Shown here: positions 37,988 through 47,257 of the stretch, in pieces
How positions within the stretch are numbered: the stretch's first letter is position 1
Layout: each line of letters begins with the position of its first letter
Source of the DNA: Bradyrhizobium cosmicum
GTDB taxonomy: Bacteria; Pseudomonadota; Alphaproteobacteria; Rhizobiales; Xanthobacteraceae
Length of the DNA: 64,000 nt
Reading direction: 5' to 3'
Assembly: GCF_007290395.2 (NCBI RefSeq)
Contig: NZ_CP041656.2
Coordinates: forward strand, 4,464,001-4,528,000
Program-made: the position numbers and the translations under genes
The notes under the pieces: generated by a model
What the model was told of the DNA's origin: nothing
Database searches by the model: none
The model's input: only the letters and a program-made list of their open reading frames with translations

Positions 37988-39355
37988 ATGTCGACATCGG
38001 TGAACGCAGGCGGCCGTCTGGATCGGCTGCCGATCGGGCCATTCCATCGCCGCATCATGCTGCTGATCGGCATTGGAATGTTCTTCGACGGTTTCGACAT
38101 CTACATCGCCGGGACCGTCCTCAGCGTCACCCTGAAGACGGGCTTTTCGACGCTTGCCCAGAACGCGGCCTTCATCTCTGCGACCTTCGTCGGCATGATG
38201 CTGGGGTCGTTCGGCACCGGCTTTCTCGGTGACCGCTACGGACGCCGCTTCACCTACCAATTCAATCTGCTCCTTTTCGGCATCGCTTCGCTCGCCGCGG
38301 CGTTCTCTCCGAACATGGCCTTCCTCATTGCCTGCCGCTTCGTGATGGGGGTCGGGCTCGGAGCCGAGAACGTCGTCGGCTATTCGACGATGACGGAGTT
38401 CGTGCCGGCGCGCACCCGCGGCAAATGGCTCGGCTTGACGGCCGTGTGCGTGGTGACGGGTCTGCCCGTCGCATTGCTGGTCGCGTCCGTGCTGGTACCG
38501 CAATTCGGCTGGCGCTCCATGTTCGTGCTCGGCGGCATCGGCGCGCTTGTCGTGTGGTACATGCGCAAGTCGCTGCCGGAATCGCCGCGCTGGCTGGAGG
38601 CCGTGGGACGCACCACCGAGGCGGAAGCGCTCATGCAGGCGATCGAAAAGGAGGCGGCCCAGGGGCAGCCCCTGCCCGCGCCTGCGGCCGCCATACCGGC
38701 GCCGGTGTCCCCCGATCTCGGCACGCTGTTCACTGCGCCCCTGCTGTCGCGGATGATCGTCGGCGCCGTCTGCCTGATCACGATCAACACCCTGCTGTAT
38801 GGTTTCGTCACCTGGCTCCCCGTGTTCTTCGTCAAGCAGGGTCTCTCGGTCGCGACCTCGTTCGGCTATTCACTGCTGATGGCGCTCGGTGCACCGATCG
38901 GCGCGGCCATTGGTGCATTGACCGCCGACCGCTGGGGCCGGAAGCCGACCATCATCGGCGCGTCCCTGATCACGGTAGCATTCGGCATTCTCTATCCGAT
39001 GATCTCGGATCCGATCCTGCTGCCGGCCGTCGGCTTTGCACTGACAGTGCCGATCTACGTGCTGGTCGCCCTGCTGTTCGGCATCTACATCCCGGAACTG
39101 TTTCCCACCGAAGTCCGCCTGCGTGCGTCCGGCATCGTCAACACGCTGGGACGCGGCGCGACGATCGTCACGCCATTCCTCGTGGTGTCGCTATTCGAGT
39201 CGCGCGGCGTGGCCGGGGTGATGGCGCTGATGATCGGACTGCTGGTGGTGCAGATCGTCACGGTCTGGGCGCTGGGGATCGAGCCGCGGCATCGCAGTCT
39301 CGAGGAGATGAAAACGGAGGAAACGGCAGCGCCGGTGCTCAAGGAAGCTTCCTGA
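37988..39355 (+). CDS. MFS transporter (aromatic acid/sugar:proton symporter type)
   Basis: 455 residues with twelve hydrophobic helices. FFDGFDIYIAG in helix 1 and GFLGDRYGRRFTYQF between helices 2 and 3 are typical of the AAHS/MhbT-like symporters. The central loop is Pro/Ala-rich. PELFPTEVRLRASGI near the C-terminal half is a further family mark. AAGGGAG lies shortly before the ATG. Placed between an aldehyde dehydrogenase and an amidase, it is likely the importer for their substrate (inference). Confidence 0.9.
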   Translation: MSTSVNAGGRLDRLPIGPFHRRIMLLIGIGMFFDGFDIYIAGTVLSVTLKTGFSTLAQNAAFISATFVGMMLGSFGTGFLGDRYGRRFTYQFNLLLFGIASLAAAFSPNMAFLIACRFVMGVGLGAENVVGYSTMTEFVPARTRGKWLGLTAVCVVTGLPVALLVASVLVPQFGWRSMFVLGGIGALVVWYMRKSLPESPRWLEAVGRTTEAEALMQAIEKEAAQGQPLPAPAAAIPAPVSPDLGTLFTAPLLSRMIVGAVCLITINTLLYGFVTWLPVFFVKQGLSVATSFGYSLLMALGAPIGAAIGALTADRWGRKPTIIGASLITVAFGILYPMISDPILLPAVGFALTVPIYVLVALLFGIYIPELFPTEVRLRASGIVNTLGRGATIVTPFLVVSLFESRGVAGVMALMIGLLVVQIVTVWALGIEPRHRSLEEMKTEETAAPVLKEAS

Positions 39356-39413
39356 GTATCACTCTTGCCGATCGGTGGATGATCCGAGTCCGACCTCGGG
39401 ACGCCGGACTTTG

Positions 39414-39444
39414 GCGTCATGGCCGGGCTTGTCCCGGGCATGAT
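39414..39444. repeat. GC-rich inverted repeat between the MFS and amidase genes
   Basis: ATGGCCGGG (39419-39427) and CCCGGGCAT (39433-39441) form a near-perfect stem around CTTGT. The unit GTCATGGCCGGGCTTGTCCC is, from memory, a common intergenic repeat in Bradyrhizobium. The remainder of the 234-base gap shows nothing else that I can name. It may attenuate transcription between the two genes. Confidence 0.5.
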
Positions 39445-39589
39445 GCCCCCCTGCAAATGTTCGGCCCCTCCGTCCCGACCGGCGGGCAGATCTGGTTCCC
39501 GTCGCGCCACCTCCTCATCCCGCTCCCAAGATTGCATGGTCGGCGCCCGGATCGGTTTGCCGGGACGATGCGATACCATGGAGTTCGTG

Positions 39590-41077
39590 ATGACCGCAGA
39601 GGCCGCTGACTTGAAGTACGGCTCGATCAGCGAATTGCTGAGCGCCCTGCGCGCGCGCAAGGTGTCGGCGTCGGAATTGCTCGAACACACGATTGCACGC
39701 ATCGAGGCACTGGACGGACCGATCAACGCGATCATCGTTCGCGATTTCGATCGCGCCAGGGACGCCGCGCGCGCCGCCGATGCCGCGCTTGGCCGCGGCG
39801 AGCGGCTGCCGCTGCTCGGCATCCCCGTCACCATGAAAGAACCGTTCAACGTGGCCGGCCTGCCGACCACGTGGGGCTTTCCACACTTCAGGGATTTTCA
39901 ACCGGCGGAAGATGCTCTCGTCGTCTCGCGGTTGAAGGCGGCGGGCGCCGTCATCATCGGCAAGACCAACATCCCGATCGGCTTGCGGGATTTCCAGAGC
40001 TACAACGAGATTTACGGGACAACGAACAATCCGTGGGATCTCGGCCGATCGCCCGGCGGCTCCTCGGGCGGATCGGGGGCGGCGCTGGCCGCCGGTTTCG
40101 GTCCGCTCTCGATCGGCTCGGATATCGGCGGCTCGATCCGGGTGCCTGCGCATTTCTGCGGCGTGTTCGGACACAAGCCGAGCCTCGGTCTGGTCCCGCT
40201 GCGCGGATATAGCCTGCCGCCGGCACCGCCCGTCCCCGGCCAGGGCGATCTCGCTGTCGTCGGACCGATGGCGCGCACTGCTGCGGACCTTGCGCTGGCG
40301 CTCGACGTGATCGCCGGCCCCGACGAGACGCGCGACGGGATAGGCTATCGCCTTGCACTGCCAGCCCCGCGCCATGACCAGCTCAAGGATTTCAGGATCC
40401 TCGTGATCGATACGCATCCGTTGATGCCGACGGGCGACGCGGTACGTTCCGCGATCGGACGGCTGGCCGAACGGCTCGAACGATCCGGCGCACGGATCGC
40501 ACGCGCGAGCGCTTCGCTCCCCGATCTTGCCGACTCCGCGCGGCTCTATATGAAGCTGCTGAACGCCGCGCGAAGCCCGCGCCTGACACCGGGCGCCCTC
40601 GCCGAGGCGCAAGGCGTTGCCGCTGCTCTCTCGCCCGACGACCGCAGCCTGCAGGCCGAGCGAGCCCGCGGTTGGGGCATGATCCATCGCGAGTGGCTCG
40701 CGATGGATGCTGCCCGCCTGCAGTTGCAGCAGAAGTGGCAGCTCTTCTTCCGGGAGTTCGACTCGGTGGTCTACCCGGCTGCCGCCGTGCCGGCGTTCCC
40801 ACACGATCATTCCGAGCCGTTCGACGCGCGGCAGCTCGACATCGATGGAAAGCTCCACAACTATTCCGATGCGTGCTTCATCTGGGCCGATCCCGCCTCG
40901 ACCTGCGGATTGCCGGCGACCGCCGTTCCGATCGAGCGCACGCCGTCAGGCTTGCCGATCGGCGTCCAGATCATCGGGCCTTATCTGGAGGACCGCACCA
41001 CAATTGCGCTGGCAGGGCTAATCGAGCGCGAGTTCGGCGGCTTCGTCCCGCCGCCGGCGCTCCACTCCTCAAAATGA
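39590..41077 (+). CDS. Amidase (amidase-signature family)
   Basis: 495 residues from the ATG at 39590, which has GGAG six bases upstream; longer frames run through repeat DNA. The Ser-cisSer-Lys triad is complete: Lys83 in VTMKEPFN, the cis-Ser in SPGGSSGGS (158-159) and the nucleophile Ser182 in SDIGGSIRVPAH. The enzyme hydrolyses a carboxamide to acid and ammonia. The substrate is unknown. It is the last gene of the GntR-ALDH-MFS run and converges on the TetR gene with a 16-base gap. Confidence 0.92.
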   Translation: MTAEAADLKYGSISELLSALRARKVSASELLEHTIARIEALDGPINAIIVRDFDRARDAARAADAALGRGERLPLLGIPVTMKEPFNVAGLPTTWGFPHFRDFQPAEDALVVSRLKAAGAVIIGKTNIPIGLRDFQSYNEIYGTTNNPWDLGRSPGGSSGGSGAALAAGFGPLSIGSDIGGSIRVPAHFCGVFGHKPSLGLVPLRGYSLPPAPPVPGQGDLAVVGPMARTAADLALALDVIAGPDETRDGIGYRLALPAPRHDQLKDFRILVIDTHPLMPTGDAVRSAIGRLAERLERSGARIARASASLPDLADSARLYMKLLNAARSPRLTPGALAEAQGVAAALSPDDRSLQAERARGWGMIHREWLAMDAARLQLQQKWQLFFREFDSVVYPAAAVPAFPHDHSEPFDARQLDIDGKLHNYSDACFIWADPASTCGLPATAVPIERTPSGLPIGVQIIGPYLEDRTTIALAGLIEREFGGFVPPPALHSSK

Positions 41078-41093
41078 CAATGGCCGCTAGCCG

Positions 41094-41699
41094 TCAGGTT
41101 CGGTCGACGGACTGCGCCTCGACCGCCTGCACCGCCACGCTCGCCACCTGACGCAGCGCCTCGCGGTCCGAGCCCGAGGACGCCATCACGCCCATGCCGA
41201 CCGACACCGCGGAGACGTAGCGCGCCAGTGCGGCGGGATCGGAGGTCGGCTTGAGATCGCCTTCGGCCTTGGCGCGAACAAAACGCTCGCGGAGCTGGTC
41301 TTCGTTTTCGGCGCGGCGGGCGGCAAGCTCGAAGGGGACATTCTCGGAGCCGCTGCCGCAGGCGATGCCACCCTGCACGAGCAGGCAGCCGGGCGGGTTG
41401 GCGGGATCGGTCTGCCTGTCGGCGATGCCCATCAGCATTCGTTCGGCGACATCGCGGGCGGTCGGAGCCGCTACCACCTCGTTCATCCAGATACTGCGCA
41501 GTTTGGTGTAGCGATCGAGCGCGGCCTTGAGCAGGCCTTCCTTGTTGCCGAAACAGGCGTAGAGGCTGGGCGGATTGATGCCCATGGCCTCGGTCAGCTC
41601 GGCGATGGTGGCGCCCTCATAGCCATGGCGCCAAAACACTTCCATCGCCTGGTCCAACGCCGTTTCGGCGTCGAATTCGCGGGGGCGTCCCATGCCCAT
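41094..41699 (-). CDS. TetR-family regulator, probable repressor of the divergent RND pump
   Basis: 201 residues from the ATG at 41699 (AGGAG nine bases upstream; an ATG at 41693 is also possible). The helix-turn-helix is at about residues 12-60 (ALDQAMEVFWRHGYEGATIAEL, INPPSLYACFGNKEGLL). The C-terminal ligand domain has GCLLVQGGIACG, typical of the group related to AcrR/YcdC-like regulators. Two copies of a dyad TAGTGAA-N3-TACATA lie between this gene and the adaptor gene, so repression of the efflux operon is likely (inference). Confidence 0.9.
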   Translation of the reverse strand: MGMGRPREFDAETALDQAMEVFWRHGYEGATIAELTEAMGINPPSLYACFGNKEGLLKAALDRYTKLRSIWMNEVVAAPTARDVAERMLMGIADRQTDPANPPGCLLVQGGIACGSGSENVPFELAARRAENEDQLRERFVRAKAEGDLKPTSDPAALARYVSAVSVGMGVMASSGSDREALRQVASVAVQAVEAQSVDRT

Positions 41700-41819
41700 G
41701 TGCCTGTTCTCCTCGAAATCGGCGTCATCTCTCAATCTAACGCCTGATCCTATCTATTTGTTCTGTCTTTCTTTTCTCTTCCGCTTGCCAATTCTTGCGG
41801 TAAGCGGCTACAATTTTCT

Positions 41820-41835
41820 TAGTGAATGGTACATA
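41820..41835. promoter_or_regulatory. Probable TetR operator, copy 1
   Basis: TAGTGAATGGTACATA shares 13 of 16 bases with the second copy 51 bases downstream; only the central three bases differ. It lies in the divergent promoter between the TetR gene and the RND adaptor. Confidence 0.55.
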
Positions 41836-41868
41836 AGTATCTTGCACTGCGACATCCACCTCCACATC

Positions 41869-41886
41869 TGTAGTGAACACTACATA
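41869..41886. promoter_or_regulatory. Probable TetR operator, copy 2 (perfect palindrome)
   Basis: TGTAGTG-AA-CACTACA (41869-41884) is a perfect 7-base dyad with a 2-base centre, and TA follows. It ends 15 bases before the adaptor ATG, so a bound repressor would block the ribosome site region and RNA polymerase clearance. Confidence 0.65.
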
Positions 41887-41900
41887 TCTGGAGCGCGCAA

Positions 41901-43145
41901 ATGCATCCCTCGCAAAACTCCCCCCGCACCGGCCGTTTCCGCCGCCTTCTTGGCGGTGTCGCGGTCGTAGGCGCCCTCGCCGTCGCCGGCTCGATCGCGA
42001 CCGGCCATTATTTTCGTACCGCGCAGGCGACCGCAACGGCCGCCGCAGCCGAGCAGGCCGTGCCCGTCACGGTCGCGCTGATCGAGCCAAAGCAGACCGT
42101 GCTGTGGGACGATTTCTCCGGCCGGCTCGAGGCCATCAACCGGGTCGAGCTTCGACCGCGGGTCGCGGGTGCGATCCTCGCGACCAACTTCACCGAAGGC
42201 GCGCTGGTGAAGGCCGGCGACGTGCTGTTCAAGATCGATCCGGCGCCTTACGCGGCCGAGGTCGACAAGGCCAACGCGCAGCTCGAGGCCGCCAGGGCCC
42301 GCGTGGTGTTCACCCAGAGCGAGCTCGAGCGCGGCGCGCAGCTGGTCGGCAACGCCGTGGTCACGCGGCGCGACTACGACCAGCGCGACAACGCCAATCG
42401 CGAAGCGATCGCCAACGTGAAGGCCGCCGAAGCAACGCTCCAGACGGCAAAGCTCAACCTCGACTACACCGAGGTGCGCGCGCCGGTGGATGGCCGCGTC
42501 GGCAAGTTCGAGATCACCGTCGGCAATCTCGTCGCCGCCGGCACCGCCTCCCCGGTGCTGACCTCGCTGGTCTCGGTCAACCCGATCTACGCCTCGTTCG
42601 ACGCGGATGAAGAAGTGGTACTGCGTGCGCTGAACTCGATCGCGGATGCCTCCGGCCAGCGCGGCAAGCTCGACCAGATCCCGGTCGAGATGACGACCTC
42701 GGGCGGTCTTTCCGCCAAGGGCCACATCCAGCTCATCGACAACCAGGTCAACGGCCAGAGCGGCACCATCCGCGTCCGTGCGGTGTTCCGGAACGAGGAC
42801 GGGCGTCTGATCCCCGGCCAGTTCGCCCGCGTGCGCATGGGCCAGCCGAAGCAGCAGTCGCTGGTGATGATCGACGAGCGCGCGATCGGCACCGACCAGG
42901 ACAAGAAGTTCGTGATGGGGGTCGGTGACGACAGCCGCGCGGTCTACCGGCCGATCACGCTCGGCGGTTCGGTCGATGGCCTGCGTATCGTGACGACGGG
43001 GCTGAAGCCAGGCGACCGCATCGTGGTCAACGGCCTGCAACGCGTGCGTCCGGGCGCTCTCCTCAAGACGGAGGTCGCACAGATGGGCGCGCGTGGGCCA
43101 CAGCAGGCAAACAACCACAGCAACCAGGACGTAGTGCAACGCTAG
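41901..43145 (+). CDS. RND efflux periplasmic adaptor (MexA/AcrA-like)
   Basis: 414 residues; GGAG lies ten bases before the ATG. An N-terminal anchor helix (VAVVGALAVAGSIATGHYF) is followed by the lipoyl half motif (VELRPRVAGAILATNFTEGALV), a coiled-coil hairpin at about residues 110-180, the second lipoyl half (LDYTEVRAPVDGRVGKFEITVGNLV) and a beta-barrel. It forms a tripartite pump with the permease that follows 157 bases downstream. Regulation by the divergent TetR protein is likely. Confidence 0.94.
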   Translation: MHPSQNSPRTGRFRRLLGGVAVVGALAVAGSIATGHYFRTAQATATAAAAEQAVPVTVALIEPKQTVLWDDFSGRLEAINRVELRPRVAGAILATNFTEGALVKAGDVLFKIDPAPYAAEVDKANAQLEAARARVVFTQSELERGAQLVGNAVVTRRDYDQRDNANREAIANVKAAEATLQTAKLNLDYTEVRAPVDGRVGKFEITVGNLVAAGTASPVLTSLVSVNPIYASFDADEEVVLRALNSIADASGQRGKLDQIPVEMTTSGGLSAKGHIQLIDNQVNGQSGTIRVRAVFRNEDGRLIPGQFARVRMGQPKQQSLVMIDERAIGTDQDKKFVMGVGDDSRAVYRPITLGGSVDGLRIVTTGLKPGDRIVVNGLQRVRPGALLKTEVAQMGARGPQQANNHSNQDVVQR

Positions 43146-43150
43146 TTACC

Positions 43151-43186
43151 TCATCCCGGGCTGCGCGTGGCGTGAGCCCGGGATGA
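43151..43186. repeat. Perfect 12-base inverted repeat between adaptor and pump genes
   Basis: TCATCCCGGGCT (43151-43162) and AGCCCGGGATGA (43175-43186) form a strong GC hairpin with a 12-base loop, six bases after the adaptor stop. Related GC-rich repeat text (GGATTCCGGGCTCGCACTTC) follows at about 43221-43240. It lies inside the presumed efflux operon and could lower pump expression relative to the adaptor, or simply be a mobile-type intergenic repeat. Confidence 0.65.
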
Positions 43187-43302
43187 CGACGTTACAAAAC
43201 TCCGAGCACATCCCCTCCGGATTCCGGGCTCGCACTTCGCGCGCCCCTGAATGACGGCGGAGCTGTGCGGAGACGACCAAGATATTGCCCAGGGGCAAAG
43301 CC

Positions 43303-46300
43303 ATGAATCTCTCGAAATTCTTCATCGATCGTCCGATTTTCGCCGGCGTGCTGTCGGTCCTGATCTTCCTCGCGGGGCTGATCTCGCTGTTCGCGATGCC
43401 GATCTCGGAATATCCCGACGTGGTGCCGCCCTCGGTGCTGGTGCGCGCGACCTATCCGGGCGCCAATCCCAAGGTGATCGCCGAGACGGTGGCAACGCCG
43501 ATCGAGGAGCAGATCAACGGCGTCGAGGGCATGCTGTACATGTCGAGCCAGGCCACCACCGACGGCGCGATGACGCTGACGGTGACGTTCCGCCTTGGCA
43601 CCGACCCCGACAAGGCGACGCAGCTGGTGCAGAACCGCGTGCAGCAGGCCGAACCGCGCCTGCCGGCCGTGGTGCGCCAGCTCGGCATCATCACCAAGAA
43701 GTCCTCGCCCGACCTCACCATGGTCGTGCATCTGCTGTCGCCCAACGGCCGCTACGACATGACGTACCTGCGCAACTACGCGGTGCTCAACGTCAAGGAC
43801 CGGCTGGCGCGGATCGACGGCGTCGGGGACGTCCAGCTCTACGGCGCCGGTGACTATTCGATGCGGGTCTGGGTCGATCCGCAGAAGGCGGCCGAGCACG
43901 GCCTGACCGCGAGCGACATCGTCAAATCGATCCAGGCGCAGAACGTCGAGGCCGCCGCCGGCGTGGTCGGCTCCTCCCCGAACGTCAGGGGTATCGACCT
44001 GCAAATGTCCGTCAATGCGGAAGGACGCCTTGCGAACGAGGACCAGTTCGGCGACATCGTCGTCAAGACCGGCACGCGTGGTGAGGTGGTGCGGCTGCGC
44101 GACGTCGCACGCATCGAGCTCGGCGCCTCCGAATACGGCCTGCGCTCGCTGCTCGACAACAAACAGGCGGTGGCGATTCCGATCTTCCAGGCGCCTGGCT
44201 CCAACGCGCTGGAGATCTCCGACCACGTCCGCGCCACCATGGCGGAGATCAAGAAGAACATGCCGGAGGGCGTGTCGTACCAGATCGTCTACGATCCCAC
44301 CCAGTTCGTGCGTTCCTCGATCGAAGCCGTCATCCATACGCTGCTGGAGGCGATCGCGCTGGTGGTGCTGGTCGTGATCCTGTTCCTCCAGACCTGGCGC
44401 GCTTCGATCATTCCCCTGCTGGCCGTGCCGGTGTCGATCGTCGGCACCTTCGCCGTGATGCATCTGTTCGGCTTCTCCATCAACGCGCTTAGCCTGTTCG
44501 GCCTGGTGCTCGCGATCGGCATCGTCGTCGACGACGCCATCGTCGTGGTCGAGAACGTGGAGCGCAACATCGAGGGCGGCCTGTCGCCGCGCGACGCCAC
44601 CTATCAGGCCATGCGCGAAGTCTCCGGACCGATCATCGCCATCGCGATGGTCCTGATCGCGGTGTTCGTGCCGCTCGCCTTCATCTCCGGCCTCACCGGG
44701 CAGTTCTACAAGCAGTTCGCGCTGACGATCGCGATCTCGACCGTGATCTCCGCCGTCAACTCGCTGACCCTGTCGCCGGCGCTGTCGGCCCTGCTGCTCA
44801 AAGGACACAATGAGCCGAAGGACAGGCTGACGATCATCATGGAAAAGAGCCTTGGCTGGTTCTTCCGCGGCTTCAACAAGGCGTTCACGCGCTCGTCGGA
44901 CAATTACAGCGGCACCGTCACCAAGGTGATCTCGGGCAAGGCGGCGGTGATGGGTCTCTATGTGGTGCTGGTCGGCCTCACCGCCCTTCTGTTCCAGCAG
45001 GTGCCGAGCGGTTTCGTGCCGGGCCAGGACAAGCAATATCTGGTCGGTTTCTCGCGCCTGCCCGATGGCGCCGCGCTCGACCGTACCGAAGAGGTGATCC
45101 GCAAGATGAGCGACATCGCGCTGACCCAGCCCGGTGTCGAGAGCTCGGTCGCGTTTCCGGGCCTGTCGATCGCCGGCTTCACCAACTCCTCCAACGCCGG
45201 CATCGTGTTCTCGACGTTGAAGCCGTTCGACGAGCGGAAGGATCCGGCCCTGAGCGGAAATGCCATCGCCGCCGACCTCAACAAGAAGTACGCCGGCATC
45301 CAGGAAGCCTTCATCGCCATGTTCCCGCCGCCGCCGGTCAACGGCCTCGGCACCATCGGAGGCTTCAAGCTTCAGATCGAGGACCGGGCCGGTCTCGGCT
45401 ATGAGGCGCTGAACGAGGCGACCAAGGCATTTACGGCGGCGATGCAGAAGGCGCCGGAGATCGCCGGCGTGTTCTCGAGCTTCCAGGTCAACGTGCCCCA
45501 GCTGTTCGCCGACATCGACCGCACCAAGGCGCTGCAACTCGGCGTCCCCGTGACGGAGGTGTTCAACACGCTGCAGATCTATCTCGGCTCCTACTACGTC
45601 AACGACTTCAACAAGTTTGGCCGCACCTACTCCGTCTATGTCCAGGCCGACGCGCCGTTCCGCGCCCGCGCCGACGACATCAGGCAGTTGAAGGTGCGCT
45701 CGTCCTCGGGTGACATGGTGCCGTTGTCGGCGCTGCTCACGATCCGGCAGAGCGCGGGTCCTGAGCGGGCGATCCGCTACAACGGCTTCCTGTCCTCCGA
45801 CATCAACGCGGCGGCTGCCCCCGGATTCTCCTCCGGCCAGGCGCAGGAAGTCGCGACGCGGATCGCGGCGGAGACGTTGCCGCCCGGCTTTGCCTTCGAA
45901 TGGACCGACCTGACCTATCAGGAGTTCATCGCCGGCAATTCCGGCCTCTGGGTATTCCCGCTGGCGATCCTACTGGTGTTCCTGGTGCTGGCCGCGCTCT
46001 ACGAGAGCCTGACCCTGCCGTTGTCGATCATCATGATCGTGCCGATGGGATTGTTGGCTGCGATGTTCGGCGTCTGGATCTCGAAGGGCGACAACAACGT
46101 CTTCACCCAGATCGGCCTGATCGTGCTGGTGGGCCTCTCCGCCAAGAACGCGATCCTGATCGTCGAATTCGCACGCGAGCTCGAATTCGCCGGGCGCACG
46201 CCGATCCGGGCCGCGATCGAGGCCAGCCGCCTGCGGCTACGCCCGATCCTGATGACGTCGATGGCGTTCATCATGGGCGTGCTGCCGCTGGTGCTCTCGA

Positions 46301-46506
46301 CCGGCGCGGGCTCGGAGATGCGACGCGCCATGGGCGTCGCCGTGTTCTCCGGCATGATCGGCGTCACCGTGTTCGGCCTGTTCCTGACACCGGTGTTCTA
46401 CGTGCTGCTGCGGACCGTCACCGGCAACAAGCCTCTGGTGCATCACGGCAGCGACATCAGCGCGGCCCCGGTCCAGGGCCTCCATCACGAGGGCGCGGGT
46501 CATTAG
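43303..46506 (+). CDS. RND-family multidrug efflux permease (MexB/AcrB-like, HAE1)
   Basis: 1067 residues from the ATG at 43303 (AGGGGCAAAGCC upstream). Twelve helices lie in two repeats. The proton-relay aspartates are in GIVVDDAIVVVENVERNIEGG, and GLSAKNAILIVEFARELE is the second-repeat motif. The N-terminus MNLSKFFIDRPIFAGVLSV is typical of the AcrB group. It exports amphipathic drugs or plant metabolites with the adaptor upstream. This is the second RND system in the window and is of a different subgroup from the one at 13605. No outer-membrane channel gene is adjacent. Confidence 0.96.
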   Translation: MNLSKFFIDRPIFAGVLSVLIFLAGLISLFAMPISEYPDVVPPSVLVRATYPGANPKVIAETVATPIEEQINGVEGMLYMSSQATTDGAMTLTVTFRLGTDPDKATQLVQNRVQQAEPRLPAVVRQLGIITKKSSPDLTMVVHLLSPNGRYDMTYLRNYAVLNVKDRLARIDGVGDVQLYGAGDYSMRVWVDPQKAAEHGLTASDIVKSIQAQNVEAAAGVVGSSPNVRGIDLQMSVNAEGRLANEDQFGDIVVKTGTRGEVVRLRDVARIELGASEYGLRSLLDNKQAVAIPIFQAPGSNALEISDHVRATMAEIKKNMPEGVSYQIVYDPTQFVRSSIEAVIHTLLEAIALVVLVVILFLQTWRASIIPLLAVPVSIVGTFAVMHLFGFSINALSLFGLVLAIGIVVDDAIVVVENVERNIEGGLSPRDATYQAMREVSGPIIAIAMVLIAVFVPLAFISGLTGQFYKQFALTIAISTVISAVNSLTLSPALSALLLKGHNEPKDRLTIIMEKSLGWFFRGFNKAFTRSSDNYSGTVTKVISGKAAVMGLYVVLVGLTALLFQQVPSGFVPGQDKQYLVGFSRLPDGAALDRTEEVIRKMSDIALTQPGVESSVAFPGLSIAGFTNSSNAGIVFSTLKPFDERKDPALSGNAIAADLNKKYAGIQEAFIAMFPPPPVNGLGTIGGFKLQIEDRAGLGYEALNEATKAFTAAMQKAPEIAGVFSSFQVNVPQLFADIDRTKALQLGVPVTEVFNTLQIYLGSYYVNDFNKFGRTYSVYVQADAPFRARADDIRQLKVRSSSGDMVPLSALLTIRQSAGPERAIRYNGFLSSDINAAAAPGFSSGQAQEVATRIAAETLPPGFAFEWTDLTYQEFIAGNSGLWVFPLAILLVFLVLAALYESLTLPLSIIMIVPMGLLAAMFGVWISKGDNNVFTQIGLIVLVGLSAKNAILIVEFARELEFAGRTPIRAAIEASRLRLRPILMTSMAFIMGVLPLVLSTGAGSEMRRAMGVAVFSGMIGVTVFGLFLTPVFYVLLRTVTGNKPLVHHGSDISAAPVQGLHHEGAGH

Positions 46507-46515
46507 AACGGGCCG

Positions 46516-47247
46516 TCAGATCAGGGAAATTCCCGACAGCAACAACAGGACGAGCACGGTCTTGCGAAAGACCGTCTCGTTGACCCGGTGAAAGGCGATC
46601 ACGCCGAGCGCTGAGCCCGCAAACAACGCCGGCAGGCTGATCGCGAGGTCGACGAAGACCTTCGACGACAGGTCCTGGTGTCCGACCAGGAGTGCGATCG
46701 CGAAGATCTGCATCGCGGCGATAAAGGGCTGCACCAGGCCGCGTTGCTCGCTCTTGGGCATGCCGCGCATGTCGCACCAGATCGTCGGGATCGCACCAGG
46801 CATCGCGGTGAGCCCGCCGACCAGCCCTCCCCCGAATCCAATCAGCGCCACCCAGTGCCGGCCGACGGCCTCGCCGGCCGTGACCAGCGTTGGCCGCAGC
46901 AGCATGTAGGCGGCATAGAGCGCGACGACGACGCCGAAGCCACGCCGCAGCAGATGCGTATCCGTGCTCTGCAACAGCGATACCGCGATGGGAACGCCGA
47001 TCAATCCGCCGACGATCAGCAGCAGGCTGCCCTCCCAGCGGATGCTGCGCCGAAGCGCCCACAGATTCGTCGCCTGCACGCCGATGCTGCACGCCATCAT
47101 CAGCGGCACCGCCTCCAGCGGCTGAAACACGCGGAGCAGAATGGCGCCGGCCACCGCCGAGAAGGCAAAGCCCGAGAGCCCGGAGACGAAGGCTCCGGCA
47201 AAGACGGCGACGCTGAGCAGAAGGCTGGTCGTGATGTCGGGCACCAT
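46516..47247 (-). CDS. TSUP/TauE-SafE family membrane exporter
   Basis: 243 residues with about eight hydrophobic helices in two halves. The GAFVSGLSGFAFSAVAGAILL start and the second-half GFGGGLVGGLTAMPGAIPTIW motif are characteristic of TauE/SafE (DUF81) proteins. Members export sulfite, sulfoacetate or other organic anions; the substrate here is unknown. GGAGAGAC lies directly upstream of the ATG. It converges on the RND pump gene with a nine-base gap and may be cotranscribed with the two small genes upstream. Confidence 0.9.
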   Translation of the reverse strand: MVPDITTSLLLSVAVFAGAFVSGLSGFAFSAVAGAILLRVFQPLEAVPLMMACSIGVQATNLWALRRSIRWEGSLLLIVGGLIGVPIAVSLLQSTDTHLLRRGFGVVVALYAAYMLLRPTLVTAGEAVGRHWVALIGFGGGLVGGLTAMPGAIPTIWCDMRGMPKSEQRGLVQPFIAAMQIFAIALLVGHQDLSSKVFVDLAISLPALFAGSALGVIAFHRVNETVFRKTVLVLLLLSGISLI

Positions 47248-47257
47248 GTCTCTCCGC

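Noticed and set aside
43192..45537. Very long open frame (about 780 codons) on the minus strand
   Set aside because: It is antisense to the RND permease gene and consists of low-complexity Arg/His/Asp-rich sequence, as expected from high-GC codon shadow.
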